Below, in pieces: positions 11,301-22,905 of a DNA stretch of 64,000 nt. A program made the position numbers and the translations under genes. The stretch is taken from NCBI RefSeq assembly GCF_004210375.1, contig NC_134833.1:141724127-141788126 (forward strand), written 5' to 3'. The notes beneath the pieces are model-generated. The model was not told the origin of the DNA, searched no databases, and saw only the letters and a list, made by a program, of their open reading frames with translations. Source of the DNA: Tachypleus tridentatus. Its lineage: Eukaryota > Arthropoda > Merostomata > Xiphosura > Limulidae. The stretch's first letter is position 1. Every line of letters starts with the position of its first letter.

Positions 11301-13020
11301 AATCAAATAATTTCCAGTTATTTTATATTCCAATGAAATCAAGTGTTCCAGGTTCACTTTCAGTCTCATGCCATTACCCAAATTATTTAAACCTGGTATT
11401 AATCCAGCAGTCATACCATTGCTGACATGAGATACAAATTGAAAACAATATTCCACAGCTTTATAAGCTTTTAAGCTAAGAAATTAGATCTGTCAAAGTC
11501 TGCATATACTGTATTCCATCTTTCATAACTGATTTTCAATGTATCAGTAACATTCTTCTTATTGAACAAGGATTTTTTTTTATAAGTTTCTTTATTTTAA
11601 GTGCTTGATATATTTTTTCATCATTGAAATATGTATGTTTCCTACTTTAATGACTACCTTATAGTTTTCTTATGAACATTCTCAGCAACTTACAATCACT
11701 AAACATAGGTTTTTGTGTGATATTTGGACATAGACCAATCTTACCCTCAAACAAACTTTATTTGTCAGACATGCTTTCTAATAGTTTCAACAAGTGATGT
11801 CTATTATAGCAATAGAAAATAAATACATGTGTTATATCTATTATTAGAGGATGTTTGTTTCAACTTATCTTTCTTTATAAAGATATTACATTCCATTTGT
11901 ATTTTTTCTCCACTGGAATTATTAGAAGTTGTACTGTGAATTTTATACAGACATCTTGTATGTAATAGATTTAGCTACTTGAATAGAGATTTTCTTTAAA
12001 CATTTAATGATAAAAACTATTAAGATAATGTTTGGTTCAATGAAGTAGTAGCAGTTAATTTATGTAAGGCTAATAATCCTTTCAAACAGCAGGTTGGTAT
12101 GAACAGTTTTAAATAGTAACTGTTAGCATGTGTTTGTGTGTGTGCACATACTTTAAGGATCTATAGTGGAGAACAAAGTGAGAACAAGCAAGGTGACAAA
12201 TAATCATTTCATTTATTAAGGTTTGTTTTGTCATTCTTTACATATAATCACAAAGTAGTTGAATGTGAAATTTATTTATGAGTTTCATATGCATGTGTTA
12301 TGACTGAAATATAACTAACTTGTAAAATTGCCTCATTTTTTTAATTAAGCCCAAGCTTTACTGAAGTTGGTTATATGTGCTATATTTTGTGCTTTAATAC
12401 ACATTTGTGTCAAGGTATAAAGTACAAACTTGTAATAGTGACTGTCTTGTAAATTTGAAATTAAAGTAAGGTTTTCAAACTCATTAATCTACAAATTTGG
12501 AAATGATTAAGCACTAGTTACCTAAGTTGATGTTGAAAGCTACCATGAAAATCAGTTACTTAAGTACATGTTCTTGATATCAAAAGTTACATGATGTGTC
12601 TACTAATAATATTTATAAAATTCTAATAAATGATAAAAAAATATTAAGTATGTGTTACATAGTGTCTCCAGTAGCCATTTTAATTCTAGTATTTATTCTT
12701 TTTTCAGGTAATTTATTGTTTTATAATAATGGCAGTTGTGGTTCATCTATACGTATTTATCAAACAGTACCTGATAGAAATTTCTGATGAATCACTCTAG
12801 GTAAGCAAACTTGTGAATATTTTCTGTTCAGTTAGTTTTCTTGAAGTACCAGTTACATATGGAATTAATTTGTCTGTCTTAAATTCATGCATGGAAGTTG
12901 TGTTTATAAAAAAATAAATAAAATTGTTTTTTCATGGTGAAATGCTTTTCAGTTTGCTTTATGCAGTTTTATGTCCATGGTTTTCTCTTGATCAACTTGC
13001 TGTTGCTTATTATGCATATT
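8351..13020. other. Long AT-rich non-coding stretch
   Basis: About 4.7 kb with no recognisable gene, RNA gene or clear repeat. Open frames near 10.0-10.4 kb on both strands are Lys/Asn/Ile/Phe-rich, overlap each other and lack splice context, so I treat them as chance. Weakly possible relics, for example the less AT-rich patch near 9180-9330, could not be assigned. Confidence 0.5.
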
Positions 13021-13939
13021 TCCTACCTCTGCCAGATTTCTGGGTTTTGAATTGTAACTTATTGCTACTGGTATGATCCTCTTTCATACTCCCACATGGA
13101 TGTCAGTTCCTGGTGGATTGGATTTTGGATTGTAATTTTGGTTTGAAGGTTTTCTGTCTCCTTGGTCTTAGATTTTCAGGTGGTCCTTTTCCACAACTTT
13201 TATTTTTTGAATCACACAGGTGTTTACCTCTCCTGCACATTATCTGTGGATGTGTTCCTTCCAGATTTGTCATCTTCTGCATTGAACTGCTTTTCCAGAA
13301 GGGGATATTGATATGGTCCTGTACTACTTCACATTGACTATGTTGAAACTACTCTGCCAGTTCTCCATGTTTCACATTCCCTTTTTTCTTACTTCTGGCA
13401 CCTGTGGATGTTTGTGTTCTGTTTATTTGCCATTGTTGTTTAACATGCACTTCATTCTTTTCTATATCTTCTTTCTCTGGATCATCTGGCTACACACTGC
13501 AAGATGCTATGGTCTCCTTTCCTACCTCTGTATGATCCTCTTTCATACTCCCACATGGATGTCAGTTCCTGGTGGATTGGATTTTGGATTGTAATTTTCT
13601 TACTGATGGTATGGTTCTCATCCTACCTCCATGTGGATGTTGGATCCCAGCAGCATGGATTTTGTTTGGATTTGGTTAACTTGACATGTACAGTCTGTTA
13701 CACCATAACCACTCTTTATCTAGGGACACATCCTTTTCATTTTACCCACTTTAATAATTTCTGGGATTGAGTTTTGTAAATATTGCATGGTTCATAAGTG
13801 GTGTGGTTTCTATATCAGATTTTAGAATCTGACTGTTTCATCTTAGGGACGTCCTTTAGATGCATCTTTCTTTTCCATGCACCCATTTCTCCACCTGTTC
13901 AATGTCAGATTTTGTTACTGATATGAAAGGAGGTTATGT
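13021..13939 (+). repeat. Pyrimidine-rich repeat with ~70-bp direct duplication
   Basis: The segment from 'tatgatcctctttcatact' through 'ggattttggattgtaatttt' occurs at about 13074-13143 and again at about 13530-13600 with almost no differences. A third, diverged echo ('cctacctccatgtggatg') follows at 13621. The intervening sequence is T- and C-rich and gives long plus open frames without any recognisable protein. It lies just upstream of an inverted-arm element. Confidence 0.5.
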
Positions 13940-14310
13940 ACAGTATTGGAAGTTGTAATTTTTCTGCATTGAAAATGTATTTCTGATGGGTACTTACCTC
14001 TTCTCACATTTCCTTCTGAGAACTGGTGCAAAGTGAAAGTTCAGTAGATTTGAATAGAGGGAGTCACATGTGTCATGAGAGTATGTTACTTTATTGGTGG
14101 AGGGTTTTATGCATGATGATTGGCATGAGAGATGCAACAGAATCAGTCAATTTCAGTGGATGGGAGGTAGAAGGCTTGTGGTATGCATAAATTTTGTTTT
14201 GCACACAGATAGCAGCACTGAATGAGAATAGCTATTTCTGTGAGAGGAGGTAAATACCTATGGAAATATATTTTCAGTGTAGGAAAATTATAACTTCTGC
14301 TTTCTACTGT
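13940..14310. mobile_element. ~370-bp inverted-arm element (MITE or retroelement terminal module)
   Basis: The left arm (about 13941-14010: 'cagtattggaagttgtaat', 'gaaaatgtatttctgatggg', 'tacctcttctcaca') pairs as an imperfect reverse complement with the right arm (about 14238-14310: 'tgtgagaggaggtaaatac', 'gaaatatattttcagtgtag', 'ttataacttctgctttctac'). Arms are about 60-70 bases. Relatives lie at 22538-22905 and 51126-51450, and a partial one at 26740-26900. No transposase is inside. Confidence 0.6.
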
Positions 14311-15489
14311 CCAACCAGCTATTGATCTGTTTTAACTTGTTTATCTCTTGTCCTAAGAGATGAAATGATCAAAATAAGTTTTAGCACCTTATTAACAACT
14401 TTCTTAAAATACCAAAATCATTGCATTACCCATGTCCAGAACAAACATACATTTTCAAAGTAAGTGAAGTCATAAGACATAACATACCCTTTCTAAATTA
14501 ATGTTGTCTATGATAATGTGCAATAATTGTATATGCTTTTATGGTATTTTTTAAATCATAGACTGTTAGTGATTTTGAAACCATTCAAGTAAGACTAACT
14601 GTATGGTACTTACTTGGACATTGTATTTTTTTTTATTTATTTTTTTTACATTAAAAGTCAGTATAATGTTGGATAACCTCCAATATTTTCAGCACCTCAC
14701 CACTTTTAAAACTTAAAATTAACATCCCATAAATATGCTCTTTTGTTTATTTTATTATCCTAGGATAAATATTATCTTCCTGTGGTTTTCAGTGTTGAAT
14801 CGTACTAGTTCTGGCATAATTTTGTCATAATTTAAGACACAATCTTTCAGAGAAGATCAAAGTATAGAATCAATTCTATATCTTTCCATAGTAAGAATGG
14901 ATGAGAAAACACAATCATCTTATGATTATCAACAAAAATCCATCCATCTTCGTTGTTTAGAGATCCAACTTGTGTTCTAATATTTTGTTTCTTTGATATA
15001 CTCATAAAAGCATTTATTATTAATGTTCATGGGACAAAATATCTGGGTTTGCATTGCTGTTTGTAATTTAAAACAACCTCAGTTGTGAAATCACTTTCCT
15101 TGTTGCTTAGCACAATGTGCAAATCATTCTTTTCTCTTGTATGTAGTCTCCCAGACCTTCCATAACACAGTGAAAGTGCTGTAACATTTCAGTTTAATAT
15201 ACCAAAGTCAAAGCTGATTGTTCATTTCTTGGAAATTCTTGCCAAATGTTATGTATAATATTTTTGCACTTTGTCATTGCACATATTATATATATATGCA
15301 TTTTGTAGTAGTCTGTTCTTGACATTTGTAATGTGCCTGTTTGGCACTTGCAACCTAGGAAACTAGACTAGACTTTATATGTACAGTATATTAACTACAC
15401 ATTTTGCTGGTTATGAACTCTCTCAATATGGGCTGAGGCTCAAGGACTGGCCATGTAGCCATCTTTATTTGTATATAATTTTAATATTA
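14311..15489. other. Non-coding, no feature seen
   Basis: AT-rich sequence, no recognisable coding region or RNA gene. A short TA run lies near 15287. Confidence 0.45.
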
Positions 15490-17060
15490 TAATTTTTAAT
15501 ACAGTGCATGTGTGTGTGTATTTTCACAAAATTTGATAGACTTTTAGTTAACATTACATATCATTTGTAGATAAAAAAATCAGTTTTTTAATTAAAAAAT
15601 TTATTAAAGATTTGCCTAGGAACATATTGAGTTTTTTGTCCACCAGTCCAAGTGCAAAATAATTTTTATGTTAAGATTAAAAATACTTTTCTTCACATGA
15701 AAAATATTGAATGCCATTTACGTAATCTTTAAATCTCCTGAATACATTTTTAACTGTAGTTTCAGCAAAACTGTATACTTTGTTATTTTCTCTGCTAACT
15801 CTTCACAAGGTTGGTCAGTTTGATTGACCTTTTAACCACCAAAAAAAATATAAATAAATGTGAATTATGTTCTCTTTTAATTTTTCAAGAATGACTTCAG
15901 CTTGCAACAACTGACATGGAACTATGTTAGTTTATTCTAAGTAGTTTTAAACTCACAACTGTATACATCTATTTATAATTAAGTTTTATTGTTTTAATCC
16001 ATTTTAATTCATGGCTACCAACTAGTACTATTTTAACTATTATAATATAAGTTGTAAATCATTTGGAGTAGATGAGACTTGTATTACATTATGAAACTAT
16101 GTTACCCACCAGCTACTTCGAGCTGTTTGCTTGCATGCATTGTGAACATTTTTTACTGAGTTATTCTTTATTTTGCCTAATTTGACCTTAAGTAATCTAA
16201 AGAGAGTTTTCTATTTTTACATTTTAGTTACTTTTATAATAATAAAGAATACACATGGAAAACAAGAAGTAAAGTACTTATCTGGACTTTTTTTTTCTGT
16301 TGACTCAATAACACTTAATCCTACTTTTTTAGTAGTAGTGCACAAGATAATTCTTATTTAATTCTATAATGCACCAAACAACATAGAATAATAACATGCA
16401 AAAAGCAGACAATTTCCTCCAACTGTCACAATTTTTTTCTGGCTCTCTAACTGTGACAAGAGCCATTACAAATTCATCCAAGCTCATTGATGCATTTCTT
16501 TGAGAATGAAACTTGTACTTAAAGAAAGAGTAACATTTTCCTGTATAGAAAACAGTTTGATATAATATGTCATTTGATAGCAGAAAACTTTGCTTTCTTT
16601 TGGTTATAAATAATGTTGAATTAAATGTAAGACAGAGGATATGACAGGTGGTCGTGGCAAGAAGGATCTGATTTTCTATTTGATAACTCTTTAACCAAAC
16701 AAAAGTGAAGGCTATGAAAATTATTACTTATTTGAGTGATGATAATATTATCATATGTAATTTATGTTAAGTTTCATACATTTTGGAGGAGTGGTAAATA
16801 AATTAGAGAAGGGGATGCTTAGAGGAGAAATGTCACATTTCTAAGTAGGATAAATTGCCTTTTTTAATATTGTCTTATGAAATTAAGAACTTCAAATATG
16901 TGTGCACTAGTAAAATATAGGTTATTGGCTACAATGTTATGCAATACAAATTGGTATAACAAGAACAAACAAAAAGTAATTAAATTTTGAAAGTAATCCT
17001 CTAAAACCCTCATGCACAGTAAAGGATATCCATGGTGAGAGGGGTTATTACTGCTGAAAA
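15490..17060 (+). repeat. Dispersed ~1.5-kb repeat, copy 1
   Basis: This stretch is collinear with 51550-53070. Shared blocks in the same order include 'caaggttggtca.tttgat', 'gtatacatctatttata', 'agct.cttgcttgcatg', 'agcagacaatttcct', 'gtgacaagagc', 'aatatgtcatttgatag' and 'ttggttataaataat'. Identity by eye is roughly three quarters with small gaps. No protein is recognisable, so it may be the non-coding part of a transposon or an old segmental duplication. Confidence 0.65.
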
Positions 17061-17569
17061 ATCACAAGACATTTTGTTCAAAAGCCAAAGAGACCATGTT
17101 ATGAAGACAGTGATTAGGTTTCAAAAACAAAACAATTGTGTTTTGTGGCAACCTTGTTGAGTTGCAATATTTTCAAGTCACTTCTTTCTCTGGTTAGTAA
17201 TTTTTTGTATTATTTTGAGGGTTTGGAGCTTAATAAAAGTGTTATAAGAATACAAACTTACAATTTACTTCTTTTTTGTCAGTGAATACATTTACAAAGA
17301 GTTGAGACTTTTCATGCTGGATTTAGTTGCCATAATGTATAAAAATGATAAATGTTATAAAGATGCTAAGTTTTGTTTCCCAGTGTTAATATTTTTTGCC
17401 AGTTATTTCTCTAGTATTTTTATAGATCTCTAAATGTTTCATTCTAACAGTCTGTTGAATTTTATACATTTTTAATACTTTTCATTAACTTTCTATTTGA
17501 TTGCCATTGCAGTTTGGCATTTGTTTGTTTTTTGGTGTTTTTTTTTACATGTAGTAATTTGTCTCTAAG
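17061..17569. other. Non-coding, no feature seen
   Basis: AT-rich sequence with no coding frame or repeat that I can assign. Confidence 0.45.
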
Positions 17570-17945
17570 GTTTCCCTCATCTGAAAAGCATCCCAAATGT
17601 CTGTTCCAGTTTATCTGAGATATAGTTCCTTTGTTTCGGCATCAAACACAAGTGTTCTGAAGTTTTAGGACTGTGATATTGTTAATCTTATTCTTAACAT
17701 ATACTGGAAATCAAACCTAATTATACAGTGATCGTTGACTCTCAAGTGCTCTTCCCCAACTCAGCCACTTGAACAATATATTTGTTAGTGATTAATAACA
17801 GATTTAAAATAGAATCATCCCTAGTTCGTTCACTAACCAATCAGTGAAAAAAACTGTCCTGTAATAACTGTAAAGAAACTTCACTACTCCAGTTAATATT
17901 GCAATATTAAAGTCTACAATCAGAACCACTTCGTTATAAGCATTT
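17570..17945 (-). mobile_element. LINE endonuclease-domain relic (CR1/Jockey-like)
   Basis: Read on the minus strand in two frames, this gives VDFNIAILTG and, after a frameshift, LVSERTRDDSILNLLLITN followed by KYIVQVAELGKSTW. The order 'DFN', 'TR..ILDL..TN' and 'V...LG.SDH' is that of the apurinic-type endonuclease domain of non-LTR retrotransposons. It has several stops and at least one frameshift. The neighbouring reverse transcriptase is not found, so only a short fragment remains. Confidence 0.6.
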
Positions 17946-18399
17946 CCATATAAGGCATCTTGTCTTTAGCGAACACCAATATATTTTTCTTATATTTTCA
18001 GATGCACACTCATCTAATTCTGCACATTTTACAGCCTATCAAATATTCTTTAGCTTAACATACAACATTTAATGTCGACAAAGACTTGTTGGTACATTGA
18101 AGTTTTCCCTTCCACTACATTAAACTTGTTTGACTGTACCTCTTCTTTTAAGTAAATAGGCACCTACAAAGTCAGAAATATTTTGAGATTTAGGAGAAAT
18201 TGTCTACTTTTTACATATTAGTAATTTATTGAATTTTTTGTTAGATGTATAAATGGTTGCTTTTATTTTTGTGTATAAGCGAATTTGTGTTAGATGAACC
18301 CATGTATGAGGGTTTACAGTATTTGAATAATTTTAGTTAAGCCTATGCTCATATTACAAGGATTTTTTTAAAATGAATTCTTTAAACTGCCCTCTTTAA
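17946..18399. other. Non-coding, no feature seen
   Basis: AT-rich. The far left could be a further decayed part of the LINE relic, but no motif is readable. Confidence 0.4.
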
Positions 18400-18580
18400 A
18401 CCTTATCAGGTAATCTGTCCTGATCCTAGTTCCCTCTGTCAATCCTAATCTGTAATACATTCTGATCCTGAGTCTCTTTTTGCCACTCTTACCATGTAAT
18501 CTATCTTGATCTTATGTTTTCACTTTCAATTTTACTGGGTAATCCACCCATACCCTTGATCTCCTTTTCAGTCCTTTCAT
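18400..18580 (+). repeat. Degenerate ~57-bp tandem repeat, about three to four units
   Basis: The block 'gtaatctgtcctgatcct' recurs as 'gtaatacattctgatcct', 'gtaatctatcttgatctt' and 'gtaatccacccatacc..ttgatct' at intervals of about 55-60 bases, each followed by a 'tctctttttgcc/tccctctgtca/tttcactttca' pyrimidine-rich spacer. This is an old minisatellite with strong drift. Confidence 0.5.
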
Positions 18581-19079
18581 GGATATTTGAGTAAAGGACC
18601 ACACATTTGTGTAGTGATTAAAATGTAATCCTCTTGTAGAATCATGTAGTAAAGAATGTAAATCACTAAAGTTGCATTTTATTTCTCTTGTGCTTATACC
18701 AGCATGAAAACCATGATTCAGAAATGTTAATCACTTTTCTGTATGTTGAATAATTTTTACACAGGCCTGTGAATTTAAATTCAATAAAGTTGTTTTGGTT
18801 TTAATAATGGATTATCCTTAATTCAGCTATCCAGATTCAGAAAATACTATTCATTTTTTCTATCTAGTAAGGGTTTTTTACAAATTGGAAAGAAAAATAT
18901 TCATACATAGATCAAATTATTAATTTTTTTACCACAATGAACATTTTCTGTTATTATGTTTAACAAAAATACAAACTGAAGAAGAAAGAACATTGATGTT
19001 AAACAAATATGCACCCTCATATATTTTTATTTTTTTGTAGATTCTACTTCTCTTAGTTTCAAAACTATGTGTAGTGATG
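18581..19079. other. Non-coding, no feature seen
   Basis: AT-rich sequence with no recognisable feature. Confidence 0.45.
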
Positions 19080-19419
19080 CTTCTTTTATGTATTGCATCT
19101 GGAGCATCTCATTTCAATGACTAGCAATAATCAGCCATCATGATGATGTTCCATCTTCTCTTATACCTTTTCTACATTTCCCTGATATCTTGAAACCTTT
19201 TTCCTTGTTCTTCCCTAATGACACTGAGATTTCCAGGGAAATAGTCAATACATGAGTTTAAAAAATGGACTGTTAAGCTCATATTACATCTCAGATTTTT
19301 CAGTTTATTGAGTATATTATTTACTTTAGTTTCATAATTTGGGTCCTTGTTGCTTCCTAAGAATTTGTCAATAACATCTTTAAAGGCAATCAGTGCTTCT
19401 TTCTCAACTCTTCTCATTG

Positions 19420-19600
19420 TTCTTTTGAACTGTTTATCCAAAATCAATTTCTTCATCTGAGGCCCAGCAAAAAGCCCTTCTTTAAGTTTCATACATCTAT
19501 GTCTGAAGTTTCTAGCTCTTTCAAAAGTGAAACTTAAAGAAGGAATTTTTGTTGGGCCTCAGATTAGGAAATTGATTTTAGATAAACAGTTCAAAAGACC
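19420..19600. repeat. Inverted duplication (hairpin) within the transposon-derived pseudogene
   Basis: The left arm (about 19420-19498) and right arm (about 19519-19600) are near reverse complements. The same peptide start MKLKEG(L/I)F(A/V)GPQ is encoded outward on both strands, from 19492 leftwards and 19527 rightwards. The spacer is about 20 bases. Transcription would give a stable fold-back of about 75 base pairs. Confidence 0.75.
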
Positions 19601-19748
19601 TTTTCAAACTGTTTCATCAAGCCTAGTTTTATTCAAAATGGAGGAAATAGGGCTTTTTTTATCAACAAAACTTTCATGTTCAATGCTTTCAATCTTGGTA
19701 TCAGGCTGTTCAGTGCTGATTTCATGCTCTGCTGTCCCATTCCAACAT

Positions 19749-19866
19749 GCCCACCGATAGTACAGCGGTAAGTCTCCGGATTTACAATGCTAAAATCAGG
19801 GGTTTGATTCCTCTCAGTGGGCTCAGCAGATAGTCTGATTTGGCTTTGCTATAAGAAAACACACAC
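19749..19866 (+). repeat. tRNA-derived SINE, family B
   Basis: It reads 'gcccaccgatagtacagcgg', 'taagtctccggatttacaat', 'aaatcaggggtttgattcc', 'gtgggctcagcagatagtc' and ends in a CA-rich tail. It sits inside the degraded transposon-derived gene and is younger than that gene's decay. Confidence 0.8.
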
Positions 19867-20580
19867 CCATTCCAACAACAACAAAAAAAACATGGAAACT
19901 TTATATAACTGGATTGTTGACCCCATAACATACAAAGGACCTTTGAGTCATCGTAAAGTAGTCAACCATGTTCATTGTATTTGACATACAAAGGATATTT
20001 GGTGTCCATAAAGTATCCAACCATGTTCTTTGTATTTGATATTATTAAGAGGAAGTTTGAGATTTTTTATGTGTTTCCTTCAAGTGAACTGAATTAGCAA
20101 TAGGAATAGATGCATATATGTTTCCATTGTGAAGGAGAACACCACCTTATGGACTTCTTTTGGAGGAATCAATGAATGATTGCTGCTTACATGGTTCATA
20201 GAATTCAACTCCTAGCTTTGGAATTAATTCAATATTATTGTTGAAATAAACCAGTGAACCTTTGTGGAAAAAGTAGGGTATAAACTCTTTCTCTTAATTT
20301 CTTTCCTTGCAGAAAGTGAGCTTTTAGCCAAAAGTCTGGACCCCAGAATCTCTTAAGAATCCTTTGGAAGGCTCATATTTCTCATTAAATAATCAAGTTC
20401 ATCTTGTGTGATAAGTTTTGGTTCATCAGATATCTCAAATTGAAAACAATCCCTATCATCATTTCTATTGACATCAGATTTAGAATCAGATAAAACTGTA
20501 TCAAGAGTCTCTGGTGGTGTAGATACAGGTAGATTGGGTCTATGGTGGTGTAGGTACAGGTACATCAGGACTATGAACAA

Positions 20581-22059
20581 CTGGTCTTAAAGTAAATTGA
20601 AGATTCAGTTAAGAAATCCCCTTTTTATTTTGAGTGTTGTAGCCTTGTACATTACATGAGCAAAAATGGCAGTAATCTCTGTAGTTTTTGGGCTAATGCC
20701 AGACCATTGGAACTCCAAAAGGCAAAGACATTTTCTTACTTTAGTCCATTATCTCAACTCTTTGACACAAATGGTGCAGACTTTGTCTGCAGCCCATGAT
20801 CTGTTTTGGTCTCTAAGTTTTATTCCAAAATATGCATGATATACTTTTTTGACAAATTCACTAATGCTTTGCCTTTGTTTCTTTACAGTAAATTAACTAC
20901 AAGTATAAAGAATATGTGGATGACTTAAACAATGTCTTGTTGTCATAACAATGAATAAAATGAATATTGAAAAGTAAAAGATAATGTCAAAAGGCATTCA
21001 GAAACAAATACTATCCAGAAATAACACATCATGTGGACTGTTAACCATTTATATACTAGCAGTGTTTTTCTTGTACATTCTTGTCACAGTTGATCTAGAG
21101 AAATTTTACCCAGTGGTTCTCAACATTTTGAGCATAAGAAAATGTGGTCTGATTTCATTTGAAGTAATTCAGTTATATAAAAGTATGTATTTTGTGAAAA
21201 ATGTATGGGTGATGGAGAAAAATTCATATTTTTGGATTCATTGTTCAGGAATTACTGCAGAATATGTACAGTCTTTCTAACTAAGATCATTATCATTGTT
21301 CAGTATGATCTGTTTGCTGTTATCCCACTTTCATGTCACTTATGTTTTTTTTTACTGTGGGATATCTTTCTATACTTACCTATCCCCTTGCATGTTTGTC
21401 AGTTTAGTTATACTCCCAAACTGACTAGTTTATCCTTCTGCAAGTGGTGGATTTTTCATGTCACCTTTCATCACATTTATCTTTTCTCTCTTTTTGTTTT
21501 TGTTTTTTACTGGTCTCACAACTACTGTATTCAATGTGGGTATGTTGTATGGAGATTACGGAACCCACCTAGTGGCAGATATTGTATTACCTGAAATACT
21601 TCTTTCCTGAAATCTTCATTGAGTAGGAGCATACAGAAAATGTTAAACTCATCTGACTCTGCTCTGTATCTGCTGTTGTGATGCATTTTTTTGTGTGTGT
21701 GAAACTGTTTCAGCAGGACTTGTATATTTTTTTTGTAGGCCATTCTGCACTTGAAAGGAAAATAAATGACAGCACCAGAAGTATATGTTTGCTACATGTA
21801 CACCTGTTTAGTGCTTGCTGTCTTTAGTTGTGGTACCCCATTGCACAGCCTTTGAGTGTGAGTCTTTATGCAGGTGCAATGTTTTCTTTTTAGTCTCTAG
21901 CATTCTTCCCTAAGGGAATTCTTTCCTCCTGCTTTTGTTTTGTAGAGTGGAGGGAGAATCATGGCTTCTCTAGCTACAACTCAGTGGGAAGGCCAACATA
22001 GAGATTTCTAGCAGGACATTGAAATCCCATTAGTATGAAACAGATTGGATGCACTTCTC
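20581..22059. other. Non-coding; possibly part of an old dispersed repeat
   Basis: Plus open frames near 20984-21280 and 21205-21594 are hydrophobic, T-rich and unlike any protein I know. The right half may be the diverged upstream part of the repeat whose clear similarity to 50580-51445 begins at 22060. No RNA gene is seen. Confidence 0.35.
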
Positions 22060-22905
22060 ACTAGAAAGTAGGGTTGAAGTGTAGTACAGGTCATCTCACT
22101 AATTATGAACCAAGTCATTCCTGGTGGTTAATTTGGCTAGATGGGTCTTATGAGCTCCTCAGTATGCAAGTTCAGGAAGTCATGTAAGTCATCTCCAATA
22201 TAACTTATTGCTGTAGTTACTCTACACACTAGTGCTCAGCCAACTACCTGTATGATAATGGCCTTTTAAGCATTCTTACATTCTCTGTTACTCAAGAACC
22301 AAATAAATGTTTCTGTTAATATTTTTTGCTCTTTCATCTTTATTGAGTGGAGAGTGGCCCTTGTTGAAGTGGATAAGACATCTTATTGAGTAATATGCTT
22401 CATACATAGTCTTTCCTTTCATGATGATATATTTTTAGGAAAGAATTTGTTCTTGTAATTTTTTTTCATCTATACCAGCCTTTCCATTATCTTCAGTATG
22501 GAATTTTAGCAACTTGGTGTGAAGAGGTGAGTAGCATTTCTGAAGTTAATTTTCTCTTTATCTGAAAATGTATTTCAAACAGATAAACATCCCTCTGCAC
22601 AACCTCATATTCTTCCTTCCCACCTCTGATGTGTTTGTTTTTCATATGAAGAATGAGCTTTTGTTCAAATTCTTGTGTTTAAGAGAATTACTTCATCTGG
22701 AAAATATGTTACCTTCTGCTGATGGGCACTATAATCTAATGGTGATTACATCATAAACTGTTACAATGCACATTAATGTGTAAGGGTAGGAGCTTTGTTC
22801 AAACTTCTAGTGTATGAAAAAAATCTTCAAGGCAGCATGCAAGGTAATAGTTATTAATTGTGCAGAGAAGTAAGGATCTATCTGATATACATTTTTAAAT
22901 AATGA
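22060..22905 (+). repeat. Dispersed repeat, copy of 50580-51450, ending in an inverted-arm module
   Basis: Blocks are shared in order with 50580-51450: 'ggtgtagtacagg/agtgtagtacagg', 'actatgaacca/aattatgaacca', 'catctttattg.gtg.agag', 'tctgaagttaa', 'cttcc...ctc...tttgatgtgttt', 'atcataaactg' and 'aggtaata.ctat'. The final 370 bases (22538-22905) correspond to the inverted-arm element described at 13940-14310, though its arms are decayed. No coding capacity is visible. Confidence 0.55.

Larger units (their letters stand above)
19080..20580 (-). pseudogene. Degraded transposon-derived protein gene
   Basis: Minus-strand coding remnants read in order. At 20580-20370 a segment ends ITQDELDYLMRNMSLPKDS, followed after a stop by EILGSRLLAKS. 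At 20190-20090 there is FIDSSKRSP, a stop, then GGVLLHNGNIYASIPIANS. At 19492-19172 comes MKLKEGLFAGPQ ... LTVHFLNSCIDYFPGNLS ... EEQGKRFQDIREM, then a stop, RYKRRW and MMADYC. I know this combination from a large family of uncharacterised, probably transposon-derived proteins common in arthropod genomes; its function is unknown to me. There are at least five stops and frameshifts, a family-B SINE inserted at 19749-19866, and an inverted copy of one segment (19519-19600). It is not functional. Confidence 0.65.

Noticed and set aside
21205-21594. Plus frame of 129 codons as a membrane protein
   Set aside because: Hydrophobicity comes from T-rich sequence and is not accompanied by coding-like codon use or splice signals.
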